A DNA stretch of 64,000 nt from Streptoverticillium olivoreticuli subsp. olivoreticuli. GTDB taxonomy: Bacteria > Actinomycetota > Actinomycetes > Streptomycetales > Streptomycetaceae. Positions 1-8,722 of the stretch are shown in pieces. A program made the translations under genes and the position numbers. The notes beneath the pieces are model-generated. The model searched no databases, had not been told where the DNA came from, and saw only the letters and a list, made by a program, of their open reading frames with translations. Position 1 is the stretch's first letter. Every line of letters begins with the position of its first letter. The stretch is from the NCBI RefSeq assembly GCF_003391135.1, contig NZ_CP031455.1:8211501-8275500 (forward strand). Reading direction: 5' to 3'.

Positions 1-1
1 G

Positions 2-568
2 GGCGGCATCCCCGTCGCCGTGGTCTCCGACGAGGAGCGGGCCCGCTACTGCCGCGAGCTCGGCGCCCAAGGCACCATCAACCGCCTCGACTTCGACCAC
101 TGGGGGCGGCTGCCCGACATCGGCGACCACGAGGCGATGGGCCGCTGGACCGAGGGCGTACGGGCCTTCGGCCGGCGCTTCTGGGAAGTGCTGGGCGAGC
201 GCAGGGCCCCACGCGTCGTCCTGGAGCACAGCGGCCAGGACACCATCCCGACCTCCATGTACCTGTGCGACAACGCGGGAATGGTCGTCATCTGCGGCGG
301 CACCACCGGCTACAACGCCGACATCGACCTGCGCTTCTTGTGGATGCGGCAAAAGCGCCTGCAGGGCTCGCACTTCGCCAACCTCCGCCAGTGCCGCGAC
401 GTCATCCACATGGTCGCCACCGGACAGCTCGACCCGTGCCTCTCCTGGACCGGCGGCTTCGACGACATCGGCAAGGCGCACCAGCTGATGCACGACAACC
501 AGCACCCCCAGGGCAACCAGGCCGTCCTGGTCAACGCGCCGCGCACCGGCCTGACCACGCTGTCCTGA
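2..568 (+). CDS. ccr: crotonyl-CoA carboxylase/reductase, C-terminal part (5' end outside window)
   Basis: The reading frame is open from base 2, so the gene starts upstream; only about 188 C-terminal residues are present. Enzymes of this medium-chain dehydrogenase family use NADPH and CO2 to turn crotonyl-CoA or longer 2-enoyl-CoA esters into ethylmalonyl-type extender units for polyketide synthases. The segments RFLWMRQKRLQGSHFAN, VATGQLDPCLSWTG, KAHQLMHDNQHPQGN and AVLVNAP match the family's usual C-terminal end closely. It lies 92 bp upstream of an NTF2-like gene and a P450 pair on the same strand, which fits a precursor-supply gene inside a biosynthetic cluster. Substrate chain length cannot be read from this fragment. 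Confidence 0.85.
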   Translation, partial: GGIPVAVVSDEERARYCRELGAQGTINRLDFDHWGRLPDIGDHEAMGRWTEGVRAFGRRFWEVLGERRAPRVVLEHSGQDTIPTSMYLCDNAGMVVICGGTTGYNADIDLRFLWMRQKRLQGSHFANLRQCRDVIHMVATGQLDPCLSWTGGFDDIGKAHQLMHDNQHPQGNQAVLVNAPRTGLTTLS

Positions 569-660
569 ACGACCTCCTGAACGCCCTTTTGAATCCCGGC
601 CGTTCACCGGCCCGGGCGTGCCCGGAAAACCCCGAGAAACAGCGAACCGAGGAGATCACC

Positions 661-1191
661 ATGGACCAGCTCGACATCCTGTGGAGCGAGCGCGAGATCC
701 GTGCCGTGCTGCAGCGCTATTGCCGCGGGCTCGACCGCCTCGACGAGGAACTGCTCAAGTCCGCCTACCACGAGGACGCGTACGACGACCGCGGCGTCAT
801 CCGCGGCAACGCCCACGACTTCGCCAAGCAGATCGTCCCGCTCCTCCGCGAGGCGTACACCGGCACCTTCCACACCCTGCACGGCAGCACGATCGAGATC
901 GACGGCGACACCGCGGGCGTGGAGACGTACTGCACCGCGTACCACTACCGCGACGGCGACGGCGTCCGGCGGGTGGAGCAGTATCCCGGGCGCTATGTCG
1001 ACCGGTTCGAGCGTCGCGACGGCGTCTGGAAGATCGCCCGCCGGATCGTGCTGAACGAGCCGAGCCTCGTCCAGGAGGTGCCGCTCGACCCGGCCGAGGC
1101 CCAGGCCGGCTTCAACCCCTCCCGCCGTGACCCCAGTGACGCCAGCTACCAGGTGCTGCCGCTGCGCGGCCCGGACGCCCCCACGCTCTGA
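661..1191 (+). CDS. NTF2/SnoaL-like polyketide-tailoring protein
   Basis: A 176-residue soluble protein. ATG at 661 follows a GAGGAG ribosome site at 650-655. The N-terminal helix pattern (WSEREIRAVLQRYCRGLDRLD), the central FHTLHGSTIEIDGDTAGVE region and the C-terminal RYVDRFERRDGVWKIARR strands are typical of SnoaL-like, NTF2-fold proteins of about 150 residues. In polyketide clusters such proteins act as cyclases, dehydratases or hydroxylases. Its place between the CCR gene and the P450 pair suggests a tailoring role, but the reaction cannot be predicted from sequence. An open frame extends upstream to 265, but only 661 has a good ribosome site. Confidence 0.75.
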   Translation: MDQLDILWSEREIRAVLQRYCRGLDRLDEELLKSAYHEDAYDDRGVIRGNAHDFAKQIVPLLREAYTGTFHTLHGSTIEIDGDTAGVETYCTAYHYRDGDGVRRVEQYPGRYVDRFERRDGVWKIARRIVLNEPSLVQEVPLDPAEAQAGFNPSRRDPSDASYQVLPLRGPDAPTL

Positions 1192-1230
1192 GCAGCACCA
1201 ACCCGCCCCGCACCGCAAGGAGTTACCACC

Positions 1231-2457
1231 GTGTCCGACACCGAGCAGCAGCCTGCGCCCACGCTGCCGCGGCAGCGCACCTGCCCCTTCTCGCCGCCCC
1301 CCGAGCTGGAGAAGCTGCGCGGCGCCGATCCCATCAGCCGGATGCGGTTCGCCGACGACTCCGGCGGATGGCTGCTGACCCGTCACGCCGACGTCCGCGC
1401 CGCGCTCGCCGACCCGCGCGTCAGCTCGCACCCGGGCAAGGCGCCCCAGCCGTGGCGGAACCTGGCACCGGAGATGCGCGCCGAGCACTATCTGCCGGGC
1501 TTCCTGATCTTCATGGACCCGCCGGACCACACCCGCTACCGCCGCCTGCTCACCAAGTGGTTCACCATGCGGGCCATCCGCAAGCTGGAGCCCAGGATCG
1601 AGCAGATCGTCTCCGACGCGCTCGACGCCATGGAGGCCGGCGGCGGCCCCACCGACCTCGTCCAGTCCTTCGCGCTGCCGATCCCGCTGCTGGTCATCTG
1701 CGAGCTGATGGGCATCCGCTACGAGGAGCGGGAGGAGTTCATGGACATGGTCCTGCGACTCCAGGCCCTCGACGCCACCCCCGAGGAGCTCGGGGCCCTC
1801 GGCGCCAGGATGAACGAGTTCATGATGAGCCTGGCCGCCGCCAAGCGGAAGAACCCCGGCGACGACCTGCTCAGCCACCTCGCCCACGACCCCGACGCCG
1901 ACCCGGCGCTGACGGACCTGGAGATCGCCGGCATCGGCGTGCTCATGCTGATCGCGGGGCACGAGACCTCCGCCAACATGCTGGGCATCGGCACCTACAC
2001 GCTGCTCCAGAACCTCGACCAGTGGGCCCTGCTCCGCGAGGACATCGGCCTGATCGACCGGGCCGTGGAGGAACTGCTGCGGCACCAGACCATCGTCCAG
2101 CAGGGCCTGCCGCGCGGCGTCACCCAGGACATGGAGATCGCCGGCCACCAGGTGCGGGCCGGGGAAGCCCTGCTGGCCTCGCTGCCGGCGGCCAACCGCG
2201 ACCCCGAGGTCTTCCCCGACCCCGACCGCCTCGACATCACGCGCGAGCACAACCCGCACGTCGCCTTCGGGCACGGCATCCACCTGTGCCTGGGCATGGA
2301 ACTGGCCCGGGTGGAGATGCGCCAGGCCTGGCGCGGCCTCGTCACGCGCTTCCCCACCCTGCGCATGGCGGCGGAGCCCGAGGAGATCCGCTGGCGTGAC
2401 GACCAGATCGTGTACGGGGTGTACAACCTCCCGGTGACATGGGACGGCGCCCAGTGA
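1231..2457 (+). CDS. cytochrome P450 (first of a coupled pair)
   Basis: A 408-residue soluble bacterial class I P450, the usual length. The I-helix oxygen-activation motif reads AGHETSAN (about residue 237), the K-helix ExxR motif is EELLR (about residue 275), and the heme-ligand loop is FGHGIHLCLGMELAR (about residue 345) with the axial cysteine present. GTG at 1231 follows AAGGAG at 1217-1222. It needs ferredoxin partners that are not encoded nearby. The stop codon overlaps the next P450 start as GTGA, so the two are probably translated together and may carry out successive oxidations of one product. Substrate is unknown. Confidence 0.93.
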   Translation: MSDTEQQPAPTLPRQRTCPFSPPPELEKLRGADPISRMRFADDSGGWLLTRHADVRAALADPRVSSHPGKAPQPWRNLAPEMRAEHYLPGFLIFMDPPDHTRYRRLLTKWFTMRAIRKLEPRIEQIVSDALDAMEAGGGPTDLVQSFALPIPLLVICELMGIRYEEREEFMDMVLRLQALDATPEELGALGARMNEFMMSLAAAKRKNPGDDLLSHLAHDPDADPALTDLEIAGIGVLMLIAGHETSANMLGIGTYTLLQNLDQWALLREDIGLIDRAVEELLRHQTIVQQGLPRGVTQDMEIAGHQVRAGEALLASLPAANRDPEVFPDPDRLDITREHNPHVAFGHGIHLCLGMELARVEMRQAWRGLVTRFPTLRMAAEPEEIRWRDDQIVYGVYNLPVTWDGAQ

Positions 2458-3686
2458 CCGGGCCGGAGGCCGGCGTGCGCGCGTGCCCCTTCGGCGCCGG
2501 CGAGGCCCCCGCGTACCCCTTCCACGCCCCCGACCGGCTGGAGCCGGACCCGTACTGGGAGCCGCTGCGCCGCGAGCAGCCGCTGCAACGCGTCACGCTG
2601 CCCTACGGCGGCGAGGCCTGGCTGGCCACCCGCTATCAGGACGTGCGCACGGTCTTCGCGGACCGCAGGTTCTCCCGGCAGCTCGCCGTCGCGCCCGGCG
2701 CCCCCCGGTTCCTCCCGCACCAGCCGCCGCCCGACGCCGTCCTGAGCGTCGAGGGCCCCGACCACGCGCGGCTGCGCCGTCTGGTGGGGAAGGTCTTCAC
2801 ACCCCGCCGCGTGGAGGACATGCGGCCCCTCATCCAGCGCACCGCCGACGGGCTGCTCGACGCCATGGAGGAGATCGGGCCGCCCGCGGACCTGGTCGAG
2901 GACTTCTCCCTGCCCTTCGCCGTGTCCATGATCTGCGAGCTGCTCGGCGTGCCGCCCGAGGACCGCAAGCGGTTCTGCGCCTGGTCGGACGCGCTGCTGA
3001 CGACCACCGCGCACACCCCCGCCCAGGTGCGCGACTACATGATGCAGATGCACGACTACCTCGGCGGGCTCGTCGCGCAGCGGCGGGTGCGGCCCACCGA
3101 GGACCTGATCGGCTCCCTGGTGACCGCGCGGGACGAGGAGGACAAGCTGACCGAGGGCGAACTGGTCCGGCTGGCCGAGGCCATCCTCATCGCCGGATAC
3201 GAGACCTCCGCCAGCCAGATCCCCAACTTCCTCTACATCCTCTTCCGCCACCCGCACCTGCTGGAGCGGCTCAGGAACGACCACGACCTGATCCCCGACG
3301 CTGTCGAGGAACTGCTGCGCTTCGTGCCCATCGGCACCGTCGACGGATTCCCCCGGACGGCCACCGAGGACGTCGAGCTCGGGGGAGTCCTGGTCAAGGC
3401 CGGGGAGACGGTCGTGCCCTCGATGGGCGCGGCCAACCGCGACCCGGCCCTGTTCACCGACCCGGACGAGCTGGACCTCGCGCGGCGGCCCAACCAGCAC
3501 CTGGGCTTCGGCGCCGGCCCGCACCACTGCCTGGGCGCCCAACTGGCCCGGGTGGAACTCCAGATCACGCTGACCACGCTGTTCCGCAGGTACCCCGGCC
3601 TGCGGCTGGCCGTGCCGGAGGAGAGCCTGTCGTGGAAGGAGGGGCTGATGGTCCGCGGCATGCACACCATGCCGGTCACGTGGTGA
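2454..3686 (+). CDS. cytochrome P450 (second of a coupled pair)
   Basis: A 410-residue P450 with AGYETSAS in the I helix, EELLR in the K helix and the heme loop FGAGPHHCLGAQLAR with the axial cysteine. I place the start at GTG 2454, which overlaps the TGA of the first P450 by four bases; an in-frame ATG at 2439 lacks a ribosome site and gives five more residues. The N-terminus MTGPEAGVRACPFG resembles P450s of the CYP105/107 type. The two P450s are clearly different in sequence, so this is not a recent duplication. They probably hydroxylate or epoxidise the cluster's product in turn. Confidence 0.93.
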   Translation: MTGPEAGVRACPFGAGEAPAYPFHAPDRLEPDPYWEPLRREQPLQRVTLPYGGEAWLATRYQDVRTVFADRRFSRQLAVAPGAPRFLPHQPPPDAVLSVEGPDHARLRRLVGKVFTPRRVEDMRPLIQRTADGLLDAMEEIGPPADLVEDFSLPFAVSMICELLGVPPEDRKRFCAWSDALLTTTAHTPAQVRDYMMQMHDYLGGLVAQRRVRPTEDLIGSLVTARDEEDKLTEGELVRLAEAILIAGYETSASQIPNFLYILFRHPHLLERLRNDHDLIPDAVEELLRFVPIGTVDGFPRTATEDVELGGVLVKAGETVVPSMGAANRDPALFTDPDELDLARRPNQHLGFGAGPHHCLGAQLARVELQITLTTLFRRYPGLRLAVPEESLSWKEGLMVRGMHTMPVTW

Positions 3687-3756
3687 GGACACCGACGTCC
3701 TCATGAAGTCCCCGGCAGCCTTCCGACACCAGCGCACAGAGGGTGAAGAGACCGCA

Positions 3757-4863
3757 ATGAACGCCATCGACGAATGGGAACACAGCACGAAGGAAGCGGG
3801 CATGGACCCCGCGGCCCTGAAACGGCTGACCGATGTGGTGCGGGCCAGGGGCGGCGCGGCGCAGCTGTGCGTCATGCGGCGGGGCACCGTGGTCCTGGAC
3901 CGCTCGTTCGGCTGCTCCCCCGACTCCCTCTTCCTCGTCTACGCGGCCACCAAGCCCGTCGCCGCCCTCGCCGTGCACGCGCTCGCTGAGCGGGGCCTGA
4001 TCGGGCTGGACGAGCCGGTGGCCGCGTACTGGCCGCGGTTCGCCCAGTACGGCAAGGGCGGGGTGACCGTCCGTCACGTCCTCCAGCACCGGGCCGGGGT
4101 GCCGGTCGGCCGTGGCATCGTGCGCACGATGCGCACCGCCGGTGACTGGGAGCGCTCGGTGCGCGACCTCGAACAGTCCCGGCCCAAGTGGCCGGGCGGC
4201 AAGGTCGCCGCCTACCACTTCATGAGTTTCGGGTTCATTCTCGGCGAACTCGTACAGCGTGTCACCGGGCGGTCGTTCCGAGATTTCGTGACTTCCGAGC
4301 TCTTCGCCCCACTTGGGCTGAATGATTTGCACATGGGATTGCCCGACGACGCCTGGGACCGGCATGTGCCTGCGCGGGCCGCCCATCCGTCCGAATGGCC
4401 CAACCAATGGATGAGCAACCGCCGCGGGTACCGCCAGGCCGTCATTCCCTCCGCGGGGCTTTCCGGAACTGCCGCACAAATGGCCCGTTTTTATCAGATG
4501 CTTATGGAAGGCGGATCGCTCGACGGTGTCCGCGTACTGCGGTCCGAAACTGTCGCGGAGGCCAGAAAACCGTCCAATGACGGCGGAATCGACGCTTCCC
4601 TCAAGCGTCCGGTCCGTTGGTCCCATGGATTCATGCTGGGCGGGCCGAGCCCGGAGCCGCGGGATCTGTCCAATGTGCTGGGCGGCGCGAGCGACGCGAG
4701 TGCCTTCGGGCACGCGGGCACCACGTCCAGCGTCGTATGGGCCGACCCCACGCGTGACCTGGTGTTCTCTTACCTGTCCAACATCCAGCCCGAGTTCGGG
4801 GCGGGCATCGGGCGGCTCCGCGAGGTCAGCGACCTCGCGCTCGGCGCCTGCGAGGCGGGCTGA
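3757..4863 (+). CDS. beta-lactamase/CubicO-fold protein with altered SxxK motif
   Basis: A 368-residue protein of the class C beta-lactamase/esterase superfamily. ATG 3757 follows GGTGAAGAG. Family landmarks are the helix after the active-site motif (ALAVHALAERGLIGLDEPV), VRHVLQHRAGVP, the second-motif region AAYHFMSFGFILGELVQRVTG and the C-terminal FGHAGTTSSVVWADP. Where active members carry Ser-x-x-Lys, this reads Ala63-Ala-Thr-Lys66 (DNA gcggccaccaag), so the nucleophilic serine is missing while Lys66 and the tyrosine of YHF are kept. No signal peptide is seen, so it is probably cytoplasmic. It may bind rather than hydrolyse an ester, or use another mechanism. It sits last in the P450 operon. 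Confidence 0.8.
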   Translation: MNAIDEWEHSTKEAGMDPAALKRLTDVVRARGGAAQLCVMRRGTVVLDRSFGCSPDSLFLVYAATKPVAALAVHALAERGLIGLDEPVAAYWPRFAQYGKGGVTVRHVLQHRAGVPVGRGIVRTMRTAGDWERSVRDLEQSRPKWPGGKVAAYHFMSFGFILGELVQRVTGRSFRDFVTSELFAPLGLNDLHMGLPDDAWDRHVPARAAHPSEWPNQWMSNRRGYRQAVIPSAGLSGTAAQMARFYQMLMEGGSLDGVRVLRSETVAEARKPSNDGGIDASLKRPVRWSHGFMLGGPSPEPRDLSNVLGGASDASAFGHAGTTSSVVWADPTRDLVFSYLSNIQPEFGAGIGRLREVSDLALGACEAG

Positions 4864-4880
4864 GCCTCGCCGCCGCCGGA

Positions 4881-4918
4881 CCGTGCGGGGACGGACCTCC
4901 TCCGGCGTCCCCGCACGG
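4881..4918 (+). terminator. hairpin after the biosynthetic operon
   Basis: A perfect 12-bp inverted repeat (4881-4892 with 4907-4918, CCGTGCGGGGAC) starts 17 bp after the stop of the beta-lactamase-fold gene. There is no T tract, as is common in streptomycetes. It separates the tailoring operon from the SARP gene. Confidence 0.7.
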
Positions 4919-5067
4919 CCCTCGCGCGAAACCGGGCCGAACCGCGGCCGATCGCCCGGCGCGGCCGGTTATCGGCGAATGGTGTGAAACGTTCTTAACA
5001 GCCGGGTGCTCGGTGGCGGGTGATCTACCGCACAGCGCGGGGGCGCGTTTTCGGCAGTATCTTGATC

Positions 5068-5098
5068 TTGACGGGTGCCAATGCAAGCGGGTTATCCG
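5068..5098 (+). promoter_or_regulatory. possible promoter of the SARP gene
   Basis: TTGACG (5068-5073) lies 18-19 bp before a weak -10 like sequence around TTATCC/TATCCG (5092-5098), about 50 bp upstream of the SARP start. The flanking 280 bp (4864-5145) is less GC-rich than the coding DNA around it. This is a pattern match only. Confidence 0.3.
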
Positions 5099-5145
5099 TC
5101 ATGGTTTTCCGTACTGTCGGAGCAGGTGACCCCGGAGGAGGGCCA

Positions 5146-5994
5146 GTGCTGAAATCGCCCAAAGGGATGGAATGCATAATTCCGCATTCTCCGCCCCAGG
5201 TGGGAATACTCGGCCCCTTGGAAGTCCGTTCCGCCGGAGATGCCGGAACGGGAGTATCGGTAAGCGGCATTCGGGTACGCGCATTGCTGGCCGCATTGAC
5301 CGCGCGGATCGGGCAGGCAATGCCGACCGAGCGCATTCTCAAGGAAGTCTGGGCCGACAACCCGCCCGCCACCGACCGCAAGGCGGTGGCCGTGGCCGTC
5401 CTGCGGCTGCGCCGGGTCCTCGGTGACCACGAAGGGCGGTGGCTGCTCACCCGTCCCTCCGGGTACGTCCTGGACATCCCGCCGGACCACCTCGACGCCG
5501 TACGGGCGGAACGCCTGGTGCGGGAGGGGAAGGCGGCCCTGGCCGCGGGCAACCCGCGCACCGCCTCCCGGTATCTCACGCGCGCGCTCGCCCAGTGGCG
5601 GGGAGAGCCCTACGCGGACGCCAACGCCACCTCGAGCGTGGCCCAGCGCATCACCGAACTGGAAAGCCTCAAGTCCGAGGCCGTCCAGGCCCGCATCGAC
5701 GCCAAACTCGAATTGGGCTACCACCAGGAGCTGATCGGGGAACTGCGCTCACTGACCGCCGCGAACCCTCTGCACGAGCCGCACTGGCTGCAGTTGATGC
5801 TCGCCCTCTACCGGTCCGGCAAGCAGGCCGAGGCGCTGGCCGCCTATATGAAGCTGAGGCAGGGCCTGGCCGAGAACCTGGGAGTCGACCCGGGCCGGCA
5901 GCTGCAGGAGCTGCACCTGCGCATCCTGCGTGCCGACGCCGGGCTGCTGACCCGGCCCACCGCCCGGTTCGACGCACCCCTCCCCGCGGTCTGA
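5146..5994 (+). CDS. SARP-family transcriptional activator
   Basis: A 282-residue regulator of the size of small SARPs such as ActII-4. An OmpR-type winged helix (about residues 15-105, VGILGPLEV through RPSGYVLDI) precedes a bacterial transcriptional activation domain of helical repeats (about residues 110-260, ending ENLGVDPGRQLQELHLRILR). No ATPase domain follows. I choose GTG 5146 because GGAGGAG at 5134-5140 lies just upstream; the frame is open further back to 5020 without a ribosome site. SARPs bind direct heptamer repeats and switch on antibiotic clusters, so it probably activates the CCR/P450 genes upstream. No TTA codon was seen in the reading frame. Confidence 0.9.
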   Translation: MLKSPKGMECIIPHSPPQVGILGPLEVRSAGDAGTGVSVSGIRVRALLAALTARIGQAMPTERILKEVWADNPPATDRKAVAVAVLRLRRVLGDHEGRWLLTRPSGYVLDIPPDHLDAVRAERLVREGKAALAAGNPRTASRYLTRALAQWRGEPYADANATSSVAQRITELESLKSEAVQARIDAKLELGYHQELIGELRSLTAANPLHEPHWLQLMLALYRSGKQAEALAAYMKLRQGLAENLGVDPGRQLQELHLRILRADAGLLTRPTARFDAPLPAV

Positions 5995-6264
5995 GCCCCT
6001 CGGGCGACTGTCGCCGGATGCGCTGCACGCGGATCGGCCACCTCGGGCTCTCCGGGACCGTCCGGAGTTCGCCACGGGAGGCACCCGGGTGTGCGAAGGC
6101 AGAACTGACGTGGTGCAAGATACGTTCGCGCTGGCCCACTTCCGGGGCCCGGCGCGATCGCGATCCGTCGGGACAGGCAGGTACAAGGTGATGAAGCGAT
6201 ACTCCGGGCTTCCGGCGGCGTGGGACGCCGTCGCCCCGCTCTCCGGAGGAGAGGGAGGACGCCG

Positions 6265-7362
6265 GTGAGTCGGGCTCTGACGCTGCACGACGTCATCGTC
6301 GCCGGCATCGCGGTGGCCGCCGGCCTGGCGGCGGCCCTCGTGCTGCGGGTGGTCCTGCGCTGGCTCGGCGAACGGGCCCGCAGGACCCGGTGGATCGGGG
6401 ACGACATCATCGTCGACGTGCTGCGCACCCTCGCCCCCTGGGGTGCCGTGGCGGCCGGCGTGGCCGCGGCGGCCGCGACCCTTCCGCTGACCCGGCCGGT
6501 CGGACACGTCGTCAACGAGGTTCTGACGGCGTTCGTCATTCTGACCGCGACGTTCACCGCTGCCCGTGTCGTCAGCGGGCTGGTGCAGTCGGTGGCGCAG
6601 GCCAGGTCCGGAGTGGCCGCGTCGGCCACGATATTCGTCAACATCACGCGCATCGCGGTCCTGGCGATGGGCTTCCTCGTCATCCTGCAGACCCTCGGCA
6701 TATCCATCGCGCCCCTGCTCACCGCCCTCGGCGTGGGCGGTCTGGCGATCGCCCTGGCCCTGAAGGACACGCTGGCCAACCTCTTCGCGGGCGTGCACAT
6801 CCTGGTGTCGAAGACGGTCCAGCCCGGTGATTACATCCGGCTCAGCGGCGGTGAGGAGGGCTATGTCGTCGACGTCAACTGGCGCAACACGGTGGTGGAA
6901 CAGCTCTCGAACAACCTGGTCATCATCCCGAACGCCAAGCTCGCCGGCACGAACATGACCAACTTCAGCCGGCCCGAGCAGAAGCTGTCCGTCACCGTGC
7001 AGGTGGGCGTCGGCTACGACAGCGACTTGGAACACGTCGAACGGATCACCATCGAGGTCGCCGAGACGGTGATGAGGGACGTCAGCGGAGCCGTTCCCGA
7101 CCACGAGCCGGTCGTCCGGTTCCACACGTTCGGGGACTCACGGATCGGCTTCACGGTGGTCCTCGGAGTCGGCGAATTCAGCGACAAATACCGCATCAAG
7201 CACGAGTTCATCAAGCGACTGCATCAGCGGTACCGCGCCGAAGGCGTCCGGATCCCCGCTCCCGCGCGGACCGTCTCGCTGCAGCAGGGCGCGGAGGCGG
7301 TGATCCCGCACCCCCGCACGTCCCTCGACGCCCTGCCGGACCGCCCCGGCATCCCGGGCTGA
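6265..7362 (+). CDS. MscS-family small-conductance mechanosensitive channel
   Basis: A 365-residue membrane protein. N-terminal membrane helices (about residues 8-30, 50-75, 85-105) are followed by the pore helix and its glycine/alanine-rich continuation (LLTALGVGGLAIALALKD) and the MscS beta domain (VQPGDYIRL, VVDVNWRNTVVEQLSNN, VIIPNAKL). A C-terminal alpha/beta domain contains VGVGYDSDLEHVE. It opens under membrane tension to release solutes during osmotic downshock. GTG 6265 is preceded by a long GGAGGAGAGGGAGGA site. It lies 270 bp after the SARP gene and is probably not part of the biosynthetic cluster. Confidence 0.92.
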   Translation: MSRALTLHDVIVAGIAVAAGLAAALVLRVVLRWLGERARRTRWIGDDIIVDVLRTLAPWGAVAAGVAAAAATLPLTRPVGHVVNEVLTAFVILTATFTAARVVSGLVQSVAQARSGVAASATIFVNITRIAVLAMGFLVILQTLGISIAPLLTALGVGGLAIALALKDTLANLFAGVHILVSKTVQPGDYIRLSGGEEGYVVDVNWRNTVVEQLSNNLVIIPNAKLAGTNMTNFSRPEQKLSVTVQVGVGYDSDLEHVERITIEVAETVMRDVSGAVPDHEPVVRFHTFGDSRIGFTVVLGVGEFSDKYRIKHEFIKRLHQRYRAEGVRIPAPARTVSLQQGAEAVIPHPRTSLDALPDRPGIPG

Positions 7363-7426
7363 GTCCCGCCCCGGTTGCCGCGGGGCCGATCGTGCGCCCG
7401 CTGCTGCCCGGCAGGCGCGACCGGGC

Positions 7427-7432
7427 TACGTT
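7427..7432 (+). promoter_or_regulatory. -10 element of a probable leaderless pirin promoter
   Basis: TACGTT lies six bases before the pirin ATG at 7439, with no ribosome site between. This spacing puts transcription initiation at or next to the start codon, as in leaderless Streptomyces messages. Confidence 0.4.
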
Positions 7433-7438
7433 GTGACC

Positions 7439-8404
7439 ATGAGCAATCTCGATCGTCAGGCCACGCTCTCCGCGTGCGGCGGCCGCGGCTTCGTCGCCGC
7501 GGAGCCGGTGCGCGAACTCCTCACCCCGCGTCATGTCCGGCTCGGCGAGTCGACCGAGGTGCGCAGGCTGCTTCCCAACCTCGGCCGCCGCATGATCGGA
7601 GCGTGGGCCTTCGTCGACCACTACGGCCCCGACGACATCGCCGACGAGCCCGGCATGCAGGTGCCGCCGCATCCGCACATGGGGCTGCAGACCGTCAGCT
7701 GGCTGCACGACGGCGAGGTGCTGCACCGCGACAGCCTCGGCAGCCTCCGGACGATCCGCCCCCGCGAGCTCGGCCTGATGACGTCGGGCCGGGCGATCTC
7801 CCACTCGGAGGAGAGCCCGAAACCTCACGCGCGCTACCTGCACGGCGCGCAGCTCTGGGTCGCCCTGCCCGACGCGCACCGGAACGTGGAGCCGCACTTC
7901 GAGCACCACGCGAACCTGCCGACGGTCACCGCACCGGGCTTCACCGCGACGGTGATCCTGGGCGAGCTCGACGGCGCCCTCTCGCCCGGCACCGCCTACA
8001 GCCCGATCGTCGGCGCCGACCTGGCACTCGCCCACGGCACCGAGGCGAGCCTGCCGCTCGACCCCGACTTCGAGTACGCCGTGCTCTCCATGTCGGGCGA
8101 GGCCCATGTCGACGGCGTTCCGGTCACCCCGGGAACGATGCTGTACCTCGGCTGCGGACGCACCGAGCTGCCGCTGCGCGGCGAGTCGGACGCGGGCCTG
8201 ATGCTGCTGGGCGGCGAGCCCTTCGAGGAGGAGATCCTCATGTGGTGGAATTTCGTGGGCCGTTCGCAGGAGGAGATCGAGCAGGCCCGGAGCGACTGGA
8301 CGGAGGGCTCCCGCTTCGGCGAGGTGAAGGGCTACGGCGGCGCCCGACTGCCCGCTCCCCAGCTGCCGCCGGTGCCCATGAAGCCGCGAGGGCGGTTGCG
8401 CTGA
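7439..8404 (+). CDS. pirin family protein
   Basis: A 321-residue bicupin. The N-terminal cupin holds the metal-site signature PPHPHMGLQTVSW with further histidine at EVLHRDS, and the block LMTSGRAISHSE before HGAQLWVALP; the C-terminal cupin ends with MWWNFVGRSQEEIEQAR, typical of pirins. Bacterial pirins bind Fe(II) or other metals and include quercetin dioxygenases and metabolic regulators; the role here is unknown. An in-frame GTG at 7433 is an alternative start. It stands alone, closed by a strong hairpin at 8451-8480, just before an insertion sequence. Confidence 0.93.
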   Translation: MSNLDRQATLSACGGRGFVAAEPVRELLTPRHVRLGESTEVRRLLPNLGRRMIGAWAFVDHYGPDDIADEPGMQVPPHPHMGLQTVSWLHDGEVLHRDSLGSLRTIRPRELGLMTSGRAISHSEESPKPHARYLHGAQLWVALPDAHRNVEPHFEHHANLPTVTAPGFTATVILGELDGALSPGTAYSPIVGADLALAHGTEASLPLDPDFEYAVLSMSGEAHVDGVPVTPGTMLYLGCGRTELPLRGESDAGLMLLGGEPFEEEILMWWNFVGRSQEEIEQARSDWTEGSRFGEVKGYGGARLPAPQLPPVPMKPRGRLR

Positions 8405-8450
8405 GCTGGGCGAACACTCTCGGGACAAGGTGTTCGGTCACCACGGTACT

Positions 8451-8480
8451 TCGGCCCGGCTCCTCGTCGAGCCGGGCCGA
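8451..8480 (+). terminator. hairpin terminator after pirin gene
   Basis: An 11-bp perfect stem (TCGGCCCGGCT at 8451-8461 with 8470-8480) and an eight-base loop begin 47 bp after the pirin stop codon. Confidence 0.7.
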
Positions 8481-8547
8481 GTGCCCCGTAGCTCGACAGC
8501 CGAATCAGGGACGACCTGCCTCCAAAGCTTGGCCATCTGTGGACACC

Positions 8548-8568
8548 CTTAGCCCTGATCCACCGACG
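8548..8568. repeat. IS1380 element left inverted repeat
   Basis: Reads CTTAGCCCTGATCCACCGAC(G). It matches the reverse complement of 10221-10241 at 18 of 21 positions. Confidence 0.8.
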
Positions 8569-8722
8569 TGGTTTGGGGAGTGATCTTGTGACCGGTTTCG
8601 AGCCGGTTTGAGGTCGGTGGTTGGGCATGGGCAGGTTGTAGTCGCTGGTCTGCCCAGCTTTTCCACGGGTTCGGTTCCGGTTGGGCCCTGGCGGTGGGCG
8701 GGTCGGGTAGGGGCTGGTCGTG

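Noticed and set aside
604-2283. A 559-codon minus-strand frame opposite the NTF2-like and P450 genes
   Set aside because: Antisense shadow; the plus-strand genes have complete catalytic motifs.
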